Of a DNA stretch of 64,000 nt, positions 9,772-20,636 are shown piece by piece. The notes beneath the pieces are model-generated. The model saw nothing but the letters and a program-made list of their open reading frames with translations. It searched no databases and was not told where the DNA came from. The position numbers and the translations under genes were made by a program. The number at the start of each line of letters is the position of its first letter. Within the stretch, counting starts at the first letter, position 1. Source of the DNA: UBA2137 sp963740205 (GTDB taxonomy: Bacteria > Pseudomonadota > Alphaproteobacteria > Micavibrionales > Micavibrionaceae); the NCBI GenBank assembly GCA_963740205.1, contig CAVUDD010000001.1, positions 1 to 64,000 of the forward strand. The letters run 5' to 3'.

Positions 9772-11056
9772 ATGTTACCCAATATAATTTTACGTGGAGG
9801 ATATTTTCTTCCTGTAATTGCTATGATGATATTATCTGTCTCACAAGCAAGAGCCGAAAATGAATTGACGCTCGACCAAGCCTACAATCTTGTTTTGAAT
9901 CAAAACCCACTGGTGCAAAGCTACCAAGCACGGTACATAGGGGCGGAAGGCAACCGTATTCAGCAATCTTTACTTCCTAATCCAGAAGCAAGTTTCGAAG
10001 TTGAAAACTTTGCAGGAGATGAAGGGCGCAGTGGTGTTGATGATGCAGAGTTAACGCTTGGGATTGCTCAAAAGATTGAGATTGCGGGAAAACGCTCTAA
10101 TCGCACTCGCGTTGCCGACCTTGAAAAGCAGCAGGTTAAACAAGAAGCAATTGCTTCTATTCATTCTGTTCTGGCACAAACAAGTCAGGCATTTTCTAAT
10201 GTAGCTATTGCGAGGAAACAGCTTCTATACGCCCAAGATCGTCTCGGTATTGCCGATAAGATGCACAAGGCTGTTAAGGTACGTGTGAACGCCGCTAAAG
10301 CCCCTAAAATCCAACATACGAAGGTTGATATTGAAGAAGCGGCGGCAAAATTAGAAAAACGTAAAGCAGAAAAAGAACTTACTTTAGCAAAAACAGTCTT
10401 AGCCAACCTCATGGGCGTAACGTCCATAAGCCAAGATATTAAAGTTGATATATCAAGTCTTCCTGAAACCCCAAGTTATGACGATATCGGTAGGTGCTTT
10501 GAACCAAACGCCTATGGCAACCATGAGCCAACTTGCCGTTTTAAAACAAGAAAGTGTTCTGGATTTAGAGCGTTCTAACGCTATTGCTGATCCAACAGTT
10601 GGCTTAGGTGTTAGACGTTTTAACGAAGATGATGGCACAGCCTTTCTGGCAAGCGTTTCTATTCCGCTTAATTTCTTTGATCGTAATCAGGGCAACATTC
10701 TAAGTGCGAAGGCAAATGTTAAGTCAGCGCAGGCACAAGACCAAAGTCTTCGTTTAAGTCTAGATAAGCAAGCAATGGAAATTTGGCAGACAATGGATAA
10801 TGCCCGACAAGAGGCTATGGACTATCAAAAGAATATCCTTCCTTCCGCCAGTAAAGCCCTAGAGCAAGCAGAATATGGCTATGGGCGTGGAGCCTTTTCA
10901 TTCTTAGACTTGCTAGATGCCCAGCGCACTTTGTTTGATGTTCAAGAAAGTTATCTCGAAGCATTAAACGTTTTTTATAAGAACAAATCTCAAATTGATA
11001 TGTTAAGTGGAAATTATGCCCCTTACACAGCGTCACTTTTTAATGAAAAGGAATAA
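9772..11056 (+). pseudogene. czcC: CzcC-type outer-membrane efflux factor (frameshifted as read)
   Basis: TolC-family outer-membrane channel of a CzcCBA heavy-metal RND exporter. It has a signal peptide (MMILSVSQARA) and two outer-membrane efflux repeats rich in coiled coil (LTLDQAYNLVLNQNPLVQSYQARY; later EQAEYGYGRGAFSFLDLLDAQRTLFD). The first frame runs to 10578 and the second carries the protein from about 10490 to 11056. One extra base in the GG at 10489-10490 explains the switch. The protein is otherwise intact, so this may be a sequence error. The stop abuts the czcB start. Confidence 0.85.
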
Positions 11057-12136
11057 ATGATGAAAAAAGTAGTACTTACAGTCCTGATCTTGCTTGGTTT
11101 AGGTGGATTTTATTTATATGCCCAATTTAGTCATACAGAAGATACGCACGATCTGGGAACATAAAGAGAAACCGATCATCAGAGAAGACAAAGCCATGAA
11201 GCGACGATCAGCAGTAGACATGAATAATGGCATGATGATCATGCATAATCAGAGATAAGATAGTCACGATGATCATGGACACAAAGACGAACACGGACAT
11301 GATGATGAACATGAAGAAGAGTAAAACCGAAATAGAGCAAGAGCCACGCCAAGCAAGCGGGCGTTGTCTTATCAACGGCGCAAGGCGGTGTAATTTCTCA
11401 AAATGTTTCCTTAACAGGTCAAATTATTCTTAATTCTAATCGGTCTGCGGATGTGAAGGCACGTTTTACTGGTGCAGTTAGGAGCGTTAAAGCTGAATTA
11501 GGGCAAAAGGTAAAAAAAGGACAGGTTCTGGCAACAGTTGAGAGTAACGAAAGCCTTCAAGTATTTAATGTGACCGCCCCCATATCAGGCACAATTTTGA
11601 AGCGTAATACCAATATAGGTAATTTAACAGGTGATGAGCCTATGTTTACGATTGTTGATTTATCAAAGGTTTGGGCAAAATTTCATATTTTTCCAAAAGA
11701 CACAGACCAGATTAAAGAAGGGCAAAGCGTTACAGTTCACACGTTAGGGAATGTTGAAAAAGAAGCTATTGCTACTATCAAAATGTTATTGCCGACTGCT
11801 GATGCTTTAAGTCAGACGTATGTTGCGATAGTTGAATTAGATAATGAAAATAGCGATTGGCGACCTGGTATGACGGTTGAGGGAGATGTTGCTGTATCAC
11901 AAGAAAACGTCGGCATTGTTGTTCCTGAAAGTGCTATACAAATGATGGAAGGCCAAACGGCTATATTTGTTGAAAATAACAACAGCTATGAAATGCGCCC
12001 TGTTAAGACAGGTAAGACAGACAATCAAAATATCCAGATATTAAGTGGCCTCAGTGAGGGTGAAAGCTATGTCAGCCAAGGCAGTTTCATCATCAAAGCT
12101 GATATTTTAAAGTCTGGCGCAGCTCATGAACATTAA
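11057..12136 (+). pseudogene. czcB: CzcB-type membrane-fusion protein, broken His-rich linker
   Basis: Periplasmic adaptor linking CzcA and CzcC. The ATG at 11057 follows the czcC stop directly and begins a hydrophobic anchor (VVLTVLILLGLGGFYLYA). The frame stops at about 11164 and a His/Asp/Glu-rich linker, full of CATGATCATG-like repeats, is spread over several frames to about 11350. From about 11360 the usual adaptor continues: GVVLSTAQGG, barrel-sandwich and lipoyl-like halves (ARFTGAVRSVKAELGQKVKKGQ; TAPISGTILKRN) and C-terminal beta domains. The repetitive linker is prone to slippage or misassembly. Efflux of Zn/Co/Cd is expected from the family. Confidence 0.83.
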
Positions 12137-12180
12137 AATCTAATCCAAACTGAACACCGTTATATTCTAGGGAAAACCTT

Positions 12181-15100
12181 ATGTTAGAAAAAATAATTTA
12201 TGCTTCTATTCGCCATCGTTGGCTTGTTTTTATTGCCGTATTTGGCCTCTGCATTTTAGGAATTTATAATTTCCAAAAGCTCTCCATTGATGCTGTTCCT
12301 GATATTACCAATGTTCAGGTTCAAATTAACACGGAAGCGCGTGGTTACTCTCCATTAGAAGTTGAACAGCGCATTACTTTTCCTATTGAAACGACCTTAG
12401 CAGGTCTTCCAAAATTAGATTACACCCGCTCTATATCCCGCTATGGCCTCTCGCAGATCACTGTTGTTTTTGAAGATGGAACGAATATTTACTTTGCACG
12501 CCAGCTCTTAGCGGAAAGGCTGTCAACGATTAAAACCGAAATTCCTGATGGTCTAGAGCCTATGATGGGACCTATCGCCACGGGTTTGGGTGAAGTTTTC
12601 ACTGTATACGGTTGAAAGCGAAGAAGGTGCGACCAAAGAAGATGGTGCGGCTTACACCCCGATGGATTTATTGACTATTCAGGATTGGGTTATTATGCCC
12701 CAACTTCGTAACCTAAAAGGCGTTGTGGAAGTAAATACGATTGGTGGATATGAACAGCAATATCACGTTTTACCGTATCCCGATAAGTTACTTGCTTATG
12801 ATTTAACCATTCACGATGTTATCAATTCCTTAGAAATAAATAACAGTAATGTTGGTGCTGGTTATATTGAGCGCAATGGAGAACAATACCTTGTCCGTGT
12901 GCCTGGGCAGGTTGAAAGACATTGCTGATATTCAGGGCATTATTCTTGGAAAACGTGATGAAGTCACTATTCGTATTCGTGATGTTGCCGATGTGAAGTT
13001 AGGTTCGCCATTAAGAACTGGCGCAGCAACGCAGAACGGCAAAGAGATTGTCTTGGGTACGGTCATGATGTTAATGGGTGAAAACTCACAAGATGTTGCT
13101 GCAACGCGCCTCCGCTAAATTAGAAATTGTAAATGATAGCTTGCCTAAAGGTGTTATTGCCAAAGCAGTTTATGACCGTACAGCCCTTGTGGAACGCACA
13201 ATAAAGACAGTCGAAAAGAACCTAGTTGAAGGTGCACTATTGGTTGTTGTTATTCTGTTCTTGTTGCTTGGAAACTTGCGCGCTGCTCTCATTACCGCCG
13301 CCGTTATTCCGATTTCAATGCTCATGACAATAACAGGCATGGTTGAAAATAAAATTTCAGGAAATTTAATGAGCCTTGGTGCGTTGGATTTTGGCCTCAT
13401 TGTTGATGGCGCGGTGATTATCATTGAAAACTGTCTAAGACGATTTGGGTTGGAGCAGAAAAAATTAGGTCGTTTGCTGGATAAAGAAGAAAGATTTTCA
13501 CTAGCGGCTTCTGCTACAAGCGAAGTTATTAAGCCAAGTATCTTTGGTATTCTAATCATTACGATTGTGTACTTACCTATTTTTGCTTTAAGCGGTGTTG
13601 AAGGTAAAATGTTTCATCCAATGGCTTTGACCGTTGTGATGGCCTTATTGTCAGCACTTCTTCTTTCTTTGACTTTTGTACCTGCCGCAGTAGCTATTTT
13701 TGTAAAAGGCAAGGTTGAAGAAAAAGATAGTTTCCTTATTCGTGGCGCAAAGATTGGCTATGAACCTATTTTGAAATGGTCTTTGCTCAATCCAACGCCA
13801 ATCATTGCAGGGGCACTTATTCTCGTTGTTATAAGCCTATTCTCTGCATCACGTATGGGCGCAGAATTTATCCCTAGCTTAGATGAAGGGGATATTGCTA
13901 TGCACGCCATGAGAATACCTGGCACAAGCCTGTCGCAATCTGTTGAAATGCAGTATGCGGTAGAAGAAGGTGTTCTTAAATTCCCAGAAGTTAAAGAAGT
14001 TTTTAGTAAAATTGGAACGCCAGAAGTGGCGACTGATCCTATGCCACCTAATGTTGCTGATACATTCATCATGTTAAAGCCACGTAAAGAATGGCCTGAC
14101 CCTAAAAAACCAAAAGCACAACTCGTTGAAGAAATGGAAGAGGCTCTTACAAAAATTCCAGGTAATAACTACGAATTTACTCAACCAATTCAAATGCGCT
14201 TTAACGAACTTATTTCAGGGGTGCGTAGTGATTTAGCGGTTAAAATTTATGGTGATGATCTTGATCAACTTTTAAAGTCAGCACAAGATGTTGAAACGAT
14301 AGTTAAAGGTGTTGAAGGAGCGGCAGATGTTAAAACAGAACAAACTTCTGGCTTACCTGTTTTAAGCATTACTCCTAATCGTAAAAAATTAGATTTATAT
14401 GGTCTTAATATCGCCGATGTTCAAGATGTTATTGGTACAGCAATGGGTGGCCAAGAAGCAGGTCAGCTTTTCAAAGGCGATCAGCGTTTTGATATTGTTG
14501 TGCGGCTTCCTGAAAAGTTGCGCGAAGATGTTAATGTTTTAGAGCAACTTACCTATTCCGCTTCCTTTGGCAGAAATAGAGGGCAAGGAGAACACACCTG
14601 ATTACGTGCCTTTAAGTGAAGTGGCCGATTTTGATATTGCTTATGGATATGCTCAAATTAGCCGTGAGAATGGAAAAAGACGTATTGTTGTGACTTCAAA
14701 TGTGCGGGGTCGTGATTTGGCAAGTTTTGTTGAAGATGTGCAGGTAGCAGTAAGAGAAAAAGCAAATTTACCTGCTGGATATTGGCTTGATTATGGCGGC
14801 ACGTTTGAACAGCTAATATCTGCAAAACAACGCCTTGCTATCGTTGTTCCTGTTGCCCTGATTTTAATATTTGGCTTACTCTTTATGGCGTTTAATTCTG
14901 CAAGAGCAGCCTTATTGGTTTTCTCTGGCGTACCTTTGGCTTTAACAGGAGGTATAGCGGCACTCGCTTTACGTGATATTCCGTTGTCTATATCGGCAGG
15001 AGTTGGCTTTATTGCTTTATCAGGTGTTGCCGTTTTAAACGGTGTTGTGATGCTTTCTTTTATCCGTGATCTGCAAGAAAAAGGTATGGAATTAGATGAC

Positions 15101-15362
15101 GCAATTCTTGAGGGGGCTATGACACGACTTAGGCCTGTTCTTGATGACTGCTTTGGTGGCCTCCTTAGGTTTCGTACCTATGGCTTTTAACATTGGTGCA
15201 GGTTCAGAGGTGCAAAGACCACTGGCAACCGTTGTGATTGGTGGAATTATATCCTCCACCATACTGACTTTACTTGTGCTGCCTGCTTTATATAAATGGT
15301 TTCCAAGCCGTATTGGACTTCGCCGAAAATCACAAGGTAAACGGATCAATTGTAATGGGTAA
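12181..15362 (+). pseudogene. czcA: CzcA-type heavy-metal RND pump, five single-base shifts
   Basis: Inner-membrane proton-driven RND pump of the HME (Zn/Co/Cd or Cu/Ag) class. Full CzcA sequence can be followed from MLEKIIYASIRHRWLV to VLPALYKWF, including ADVxLGxxLRTGAAT, the proton-relay helix SLGALDFGLIVDGAVIIIEN and RLRPVLMTALVASLG. It uses five net +1 shifts at about 12600, 12912, 13104, 14550 and 15142. At each the expected residue spacing is kept if one base is removed, usually from a two- to four-base homopolymer. Five independent natural lesions with no other damage would be odd, so error in the sequence is likely. Otherwise the gene is dead. Confidence 0.9.
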
Positions 15363-16247
15363 TACAATGGGTCATTGCACATCATCATGGCAATCCATCT
15401 GAAATAGGTGAAAAACGCTTATGGTGGGCGGTTGGAGCAAATATGCTTCTGACCTTTGCCCAAGTTATAGGTGGTTTAATATCAGGTAGCTTGTCTTTGG
15501 TTGCCGATGCGCTTCATAATTTTAGTGATGCGGCTTCACTATTGATTGCTTTGGTTGCTATACGGATTGGACGTAAACCGCCTGATAAATTTAAAACATT
15601 TGGATATAAACGTGCCGAAACAATAGCGGCTCTAATTAACCTCGTCACTTTAGTGATTATCGGATTGTATCTTTGTTATGAAGCAATTTTACGCTTTATT
15701 ACGCCAGAACCCATAGCAGGTTGGATAATTGTGATTGTCGCTGGAATTGCTTTAATAGTTGATGTTTTCACAGCACTTCTGACTTATAGCCAGTCAAAAA
15801 CAAGCATGAATATCAAGGCGGCATTTCTGCATAATGTTACAGACGCGCTGGCTTCCGTTGGCGTTATAATCGCAGGTACGCTTATTATACTTATACGGGT
15901 GGCTATGGGTAGATGCGGCAATGACATTGCTTATAGCTGGGTATGTTCTTTATCAAGGCTTTACTGAATTGCCAAAAGTCATTCATTTGCTAATGGAAGG
16001 AACGCCAGAGCATATAGATATACAAGAAGTCATAAAAGCGATTGAAGATCAGGACGGTGTTAAAAATGCACATCATGTTCATGTATGGCAGTTGGATGAA
16101 CAGCGTAATGCTTTAGAGGCTCATGTAGTCTTGTCTGATGTGGCAGATATGGATGCAGTTAAAGTGGCTATTAAACCAATGCTACATGATAAATTTCATA
16201 TCGATCACTCAACTTTGGAATTTGAAAATATTAGCTGTTGCGATTGA
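15355..16247 (+). pseudogene. czcD: Cation diffusion facilitator (CzcD/ZitB type), frameshifted as read
   Basis: Inner-membrane Zn/Cd/Co-proton antiporter. It begins MGNTMGH then a His-rich run and ...EKRLWWAVGANMLLTF. The two metal-site helices carry DALHNFSDA and AFLHNVTDA (HxxxD pairs), and the cytoplasmic C-terminal domain has HHVHVWQLDEQRNALEAHVV. A +1 shift in the TT at 15375 separates the start from the body, and a second at 15891 separates TM5 (LIIL) from YGWLWVDAAMTLLIAGY. The start overlaps the end of czcA by eight bases, so it belongs to the czc operon. Confidence 0.87.
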
Positions 16248-16449
16248 GGTCTTCTCCAATCCGATAACAATCATCTGTTATAAGTAAACCGATGCTAATG
16301 CGGGACTCAAACAGAGGCAGCAAGTATTATTTTTCTAATGATACTCTGAGCAATCGTTAATACTAATGCCTAGATTGTAGAAGAGCTGCTAGTTTTAGTC
16401 CGATAAGACCATTCCCCCATTATCGAAACCTGCAAAACCTTGTAGCTTT
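16248..16449 (+). other. Intergenic region with a possible IS6-type end
   Basis: No gene is seen. At about 16391-16412 the stretch TAGTTTTAGTCCGATAAGAC resembles the right end of the IS6 element at 8143-8161 and the reverse complement of its left end (about 15 of 20 positions). It may be a fossil terminal repeat marking the junction between the czc locus and the second copper module. Confidence 0.35.
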
Positions 16450-16872
16450 ATGAGCCAAATATGCTATGTGTTAGGTGTGAGAAAATTTTTATTCAGCTTT
16501 TTAGTGGTGCTTATGATCACGCCTTCGCTGGCGTGTGCTATGCCTACCTGTGCTGATAGAACTGGCTCTATGACGCAGGTGGATCAGCCTTGTGCTGATC
16601 ATCATTCCAACAACCAAGATAGTAAAAAAGACACAAATCAGGTTAATTTACTGCTTGATTGTATGAGTGTAGATCTTCAAAAAGCCGATAGCATTAGTGT
16701 TGATAAGCCAGATTTAGAAATTGATCAGGTATCTTATGCGCTTTATAGTGAAACACTCGCTAGTTTAACGATTTTGTCCAACATAGACACAATCCGTGGG
16801 CCACCCAATAGGGCGAGCCTTCCTCTCAAAGCACTTCCTATCTTCATGACAACACAGAGATTCCGTATTTAG
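16450..16872 (+). CDS. Small secreted protein heading the second copper module
   Basis: 140 aa with a Sec signal peptide (FLFSFLVVLMITPSLACA). The mature part has scattered Cys and His (CADRTGS, CADHHSNNQ, LLDCM) and a conserved-looking tail ending FMTTQRFRI. Small proteins of this type are often found just upstream of copA/copB in proteobacteria; some are called copper-locus leader proteins, but no function is established. It is 53 bases ahead of copA in the same direction. The start could also be the ATG at 16513 or 16534. Confidence 0.6.
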   Translation: MSQICYVLGVRKFLFSFLVVLMITPSLACAMPTCADRTGSMTQVDQPCADHHSNNQDSKKDTNQVNLLLDCMSVDLQKADSISVDKPDLEIDQVSYALYSETLASLTILSNIDTIRGPPNRASLPLKALPIFMTTQRFRI

Positions 16873-16925
16873 GCTTTCTGCAATTACTACTTTTTGCAGA
16901 ATTTTTAATACGAGGAATCTAATAC

Positions 16926-18953
16926 ATGAAACACAACATTTTGACCCTATTTGGGTTTTTGCTTCTAGCGATGCCGACAGTGGCACAGGCAAGCGAATAC
17001 AGCCTTGTGATTGACCGTGAAGCCGTCAATATCACTGGAAACACAGTTAATAAAATCACCATCAACGGCACGATACCTGGTCCGACACTTCGCTTTACCG
17101 ATGGCGAAGATGTAACCATTAATGTCACCAATAAATTGAATGAAGATAGTTCGGTGCATTGGCACGGCCTTCTTTTGCCAGGTGAAATGGATGGTGTTCC
17201 TGGCTTTAATGGCTTCCCAGGCATTAAGCCAGGTGAAACATTCACCTATAAATTCAATATCCGTCAAAGCGGGACATACTGGTATCACGCCCACTCTATG
17301 GGGCAAGAACAAGATGGTCATTATGGTTCTATCGTTATTACGCCCAAGGGAAGAGACCCTGTTCAAGCAGATCGTGATTACGTGGTTGTGTTGTCTGATT
17401 TTCATGATGAAGATTCAGATGAAATTATGGCGAACCTTAAAATGTCGTCTGAATACTATCAGTATGATCGCCGCACGATAGGCGATTTCTTTTCTGATGT
17501 GAAAACCAAAGGATTTGGTAAAGCATGGAATTATGCCACAGATTGGGGGCAAATGCGGATGCTTCCCACTGACCTATCAGATGTAACGAATTACACGTTC
17601 CTAATAAACGGCAAAACACCAGATCAAAACTGGACGGCTCTTTTCAATAAAGGAGAGCGTGTGCGTTTACGCTTTATCAATGCCTCGGCCATGTCGTTTT
17701 ATGATGTACGGATACCTGGATTAAAAATGCAGGTTGTATCTTCCGATGGTCAGAATGTTGAACCTGTTGCCGTTGATGAATTTCGTTTTGGGGTAGCTGA
17801 AACCTATGACGTGATCGTTACACCGCATGAGGACAAGCCTTATACGATTGTAGCCGAGCCCATTGACCGCACAGGCTTTGCCCTTGGTACATTGGCAACG
17901 CGTGACGGTATTCGTGGCCCTATGCCAGAACAACGCCCTCGTAGCCTGCTTACCATGGCAGATATGGGTATGTCACATGATATGGGCGGTATGGATGACA
18001 TGTCTGGAATGGAAGGCATGGATCACGCCGCCATGGGACATGATATGTCCTCGATGGGCGAGGAAAAAATGACCGCCATGACAAGCGGTTGGAAAAATGC
18101 CTCCACGCCGAAAGGTCATAAAGCACTGGATTATTCCGATCTGAAGTATTTCGGAACACAAGGCGATACTCGTCCACCAGAGCGTGAAATTCTTGTTGGC
18201 TTAGATGGAAACATGGAGCGTTATATCTGGACGATGAATGGCAAGAAGTATGAAGATTCCGGACCTATCAATTTAAAATTTGGGGAGCGTGTACGCTTGA
18301 AATTCGTCAATAATTCAATGATGGCGCATCCGATGCATTTGCATGGCATGTTTGTTCAACTTGAAAACGGCCAACCAGCTGGAAAATTGCCGAATAAGCA
18401 TACGGTTATCGTAGCACCAGGGGACTCCTATTCGGTTCTCCTTACGGCAGATGAAGCAGGAGAATGGGCATTTCATTGCCATCTGCTCTATCACATGATG
18501 GCAGGAATGATGAACAAGGTGGTTGTTGCAAAACTCGATCCTGACGCTGTACCAACGGCCGAACAGGCCGACTCTCACACGGGTCATAAAATGCCAATGA
18601 AAGAGCGGCCTATGTTGGAAGTCGATCATTCAACCATGGATCACTCTGAAATGAATAATTCACAACACAATATGAACGCAGGAGGACATCATCATGCGCA
18701 TAAATTTATAGCAACAGTACTTTTAATTTCTGCATCGCTTATTCAACCAGTTATGGCAGAAGACGGAGAGCACTTTCAACAAATCTTTCATGCTTTCACA
18801 CTAGAAACGGAGTATGGCGGTAGTGATAACGGCGCAGTAGCCAGTTGGGATTTAGATGGTTGGATTGGCGGCGATTACAATAAACTTGCCGTTAAAAGCG
18901 AAGGTGAATCGAGGATGAACTTTGGGTTCAGCCGAATTTTGGGGAATGTATAG
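16926..18953 (+). CDS. copA: Multicopper oxidase CopA, copy 2, reading into CopB
   Basis: Periplasmic Cu(I) oxidase with a Sec-type signal (MKHNILTLFGFLLLAMPTVAQA) instead of the Tat signal of copy 1. Copper ligands are SVHWHGLL (about 75-82), TYWYHAHS (about 117-124), HPMHLHGMF (about 468-476) and HCHLLYHMMAG (about 517-527). A Met/His-rich loop (MSHDMGGMDDMSGMEGMDHA) sits at about 350-380. CopA sequence ends around residue 545; the frame then runs through a Met/His tail into the CopB signal region and stops at 18953. The apparent CopA-CopB fusion may be caused by one missing A near 18702, since an AGGAGG site and ATG for copB are present at 18694. Confidence 0.88.
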   Translation: MKHNILTLFGFLLLAMPTVAQASEYSLVIDREAVNITGNTVNKITINGTIPGPTLRFTDGEDVTINVTNKLNEDSSVHWHGLLLPGEMDGVPGFNGFPGIKPGETFTYKFNIRQSGTYWYHAHSMGQEQDGHYGSIVITPKGRDPVQADRDYVVVLSDFHDEDSDEIMANLKMSSEYYQYDRRTIGDFFSDVKTKGFGKAWNYATDWGQMRMLPTDLSDVTNYTFLINGKTPDQNWTALFNKGERVRLRFINASAMSFYDVRIPGLKMQVVSSDGQNVEPVAVDEFRFGVAETYDVIVTPHEDKPYTIVAEPIDRTGFALGTLATRDGIRGPMPEQRPRSLLTMADMGMSHDMGGMDDMSGMEGMDHAAMGHDMSSMGEEKMTAMTSGWKNASTPKGHKALDYSDLKYFGTQGDTRPPEREILVGLDGNMERYIWTMNGKKYEDSGPINLKFGERVRLKFVNNSMMAHPMHLHGMFVQLENGQPAGKLPNKHTVIVAPGDSYSVLLTADEAGEWAFHCHLLYHMMAGMMNKVVVAKLDPDAVPTAEQADSHTGHKMPMKERPMLEVDHSTMDHSEMNNSQHNMNAGGHHHAHKFIATVLLISASLIQPVMAEDGEHFQQIFHAFTLETEYGGSDNGAVASWDLDGWIGGDYNKLAVKSEGESRMNFGFSRILGNV

Positions 18954-19398
18954 CCGAAATGTAGCAACCTTTTGGGATTTTCAAGCGGGCTTTAGGCACG
19001 ACACACAGCCCGTTTCAACTACCTACGCTGTATTGGGTTTTGAAGGTCTTGCCCCACAATTCTTTGAAACCGAAGCGCACTTATTTTTGAGCGATGAAGG
19101 CGATGTCACCGCGCGCGTCCGGCAAGAGAATGATTTTCTCGTTACACAACGTCTTATTCTGCAACCCTATGCGGAAATGAATTTATCCGCGCAAGATGTG
19201 GAAGAACAAGAAATTGGTGCAGGGTTTGTGGATGGTGAAATTGGTCTTCAGACTCGTTATGAAATCACCCGAAAATTCGCCCCTTATATTGATGTTCGCT
19301 ATGAACGAAAATTCGGCGAGACCTCCTCTATTGCCAAAAACAATGGGGAAGATAATGACAACTTTGTTGCAAGCGTCGGCTTGCGGTTAATGTTTTAG
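18694..19398 (+). pseudogene. copB: Outer-membrane CopB, copy 2 (frameshifted as read)
   Basis: A GGAGGA site at 18681 and ATG at 18694 mark the expected start, but that frame stops after five codons. The signal peptide (FIATVLLISASLIQPVMA) is instead read in frame with the upstream CopA. The barrel starts with WDLDGWIGGDYNKLAVKSEGE and switches frame near 18910-18925 to continue GSAEFWGMYSRNVATFWDFQAGFRHD through a terminal strand LRLMF. The second switch could be one extra base or two losses that restore an ESEDETLGSAE-like stretch. Functionally it should match copB copy 1. It precedes the DUF2231 gene by 10 bases. Confidence 0.82.
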
Positions 19399-19408
19399 GA
19401 GAAAGATT

Positions 19409-20002
19409 ATGGACATGATGATGAACATGGAAATCGTACCAAATTGGCATCCATTATTGGTGCATTTTACTGTCGCTTTTTTAAGCATATCGGTTGCCCT
19501 ATATTTAAGCGGCTACATTCTTAAAAAACCACATTTGCTATTGGTTGGTCGGTGGAATTTATGGATTGGTGCGGTGATTACTATAGGCACAGTTATTGCC
19601 GGATTCGATGCCTATAATACGGTTCGCATGATGCTCTTTCTCACGCCGCCATGACCAATCATAAGAAATGGGCGGTACCTACGGGGGGTATATTTATTGT
19701 GCTCGCTGTATGGTCCTTGTGGAAACATCGCGGAGCAAAAACCGTTCACCCTGTTTTGTGGGATTATGTTATTGGCTTCATTATCCCTCGCTATCACAGG
19801 CTATAAGGGGGCGGAAGTCGTTTATCGTCACGGTACAGGGGTTATGCGTATGCCGATGGTTATGGGCGATGGTGGACATGGAAGTCATGAACATGCTGGT
19901 CAGGGTCATGACATGATGAATGAAGAGAAAACACCTGAACTAGAAAAACATGACGACCAACATAAAACATCCCCACATGATCACTCTACTAACTCCCATT
20001 AA
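19409..20002 (+). pseudogene. DUF2231 membrane protein with His-rich tail (frameshifted as read)
   Basis: The opening WHPLLVHFTVAFLSISVALYL carries the DUF2231 HP-LVHF signature, followed by predicted membrane helices. The frame changes near 19623 (one base missing; HDALSHAAMTNHKKWAV continues in the next frame) and again near 19753 (one base gained; CGIMLLASLSLAITGYKGAEV). The C-terminus is rich in His, Met and Asp (GDGGHGSHEHAGQGHDMM; HDDQHKTSPHDHSTNSH), suited to copper binding. The two shifts compensate over the middle third. DUF2231 proteins are frequent in copper loci but have no defined reaction. Confidence 0.75.
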
Positions 20003-20029
20003 ACTTAACTAAGAAAAGGAACTAAAAAA

Positions 20030-20466
20030 ATGAAAATATTACTATTAACACTGACTTCATGGCTATTGCAGTACCGTCCTATGCCCAATCGGAACATGAA
20101 GGACATGATATGGATCACGATAAACAGATGATGGAACATCATGGTGAAGACATGAAAAACATGGATCATGGCGACCACGAAATGTCCTTCAAAAAAGTTG
20201 CAAACGAAATGGTGTGTATGGTGAATGATAAAGCGTTTACCTCTCCTCAAATCCCTGTGGAAGTTGAAGGGCAGACTTATTATGGATGCTGTTCTATGTG
20301 TGAGGCCAGATTGCAAAAAGATGCGGCAATCCGTAAAGCTGTTGACCCTTTAAGCGGCATTGAAGTTGATAAAGCCACGGCCGTTATTGGGGCAGGTTCA
20401 GACGGTGTTGTGAAGTACTTTGAGAACGAAGATAACCTCAATAAATACGCTATGGATCAGATGTAA
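20030..20466 (+). pseudogene. Periplasmic TRASH-like metal-binding protein (shift in signal peptide)
   Basis: An ATG at 20030 behind AAGGA starts a signal peptide (MKILLLTLT...), which then needs a one-base change near 20054 to continue FMAIAVPSYAQ. The mature protein opens with a Met/His/Asp-rich stretch (EHEGHDMDHDKQMMEHHGED) and continues with NEMVCMVNDKAF and YYGCCSMCEARL, a TRASH/YHS-like Cys pattern for copper or other soft metals. From 20059 the frame is open to the end (135 codons). It likely buffers periplasmic copper near CopA/CopB. A terminator hairpin follows eight bases after the stop. Confidence 0.7.
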
Positions 20467-20473
20467 AAATCTA

Positions 20474-20508
20474 AATGCCAGAACCTTTGACGGCTTCTGG
20501 CATTTTCT
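20474..20508 (+). terminator. Rho-independent terminator
   Basis: A 10-bp perfect stem AATGCCAGAA / TTCTGGCATT (20474-20483 and 20495-20504) with an 11-base loop, followed by TTCT. It lies just behind the TRASH-like gene and probably ends the copA-copB-DUF2231-TRASH transcript. Confidence 0.7.
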
Positions 20509-20531
20509 AATAAATAAAGAGGAGAAAAGCT

Positions 20532-20636
20532 TTGAACCGCAAAAGCGACCATATATATGGCTATAAATCAGACGGCTGTCGCGAGGATAAATATGCGCAC
20601 GTTCTTAGCCACTTAAACTTGGGAGGAACAATATGA
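20532..20636 (+). CDS. Possible 34-aa leader ORF coupled to the ion-channel gene
   Basis: A TTG at 20532 has a good ribosome site (AGAGGAGAAAAG) seven bases upstream and opens 34 codons (NRKSDHIYGYKSDGC..., ending HLNLGGTI). Its TGA overlaps the channel-gene ATG at 20633 (ATATGA). Tight coupling and the strong ribosome site are the only support; no family is recognised. It may be a translated leader for the channel. Confidence 0.35.
   Translation: MNRKSDHIYGYKSDGCREDKYAHVLSHLNLGGTI

Noticed and set aside
13170..14072. Minus-strand open frames inside czcA
   Set aside because: Antisense to a well-supported pump gene, with low-complexity composition and no family match.
12590..15190. Programmed +1 ribosomal frameshifting in czcA and other genes
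   Set aside because: All shifts have the same sign, but the sites share no stop codon, rare codon or slippery heptamer, and most can be explained by one extra base in a homopolymer.
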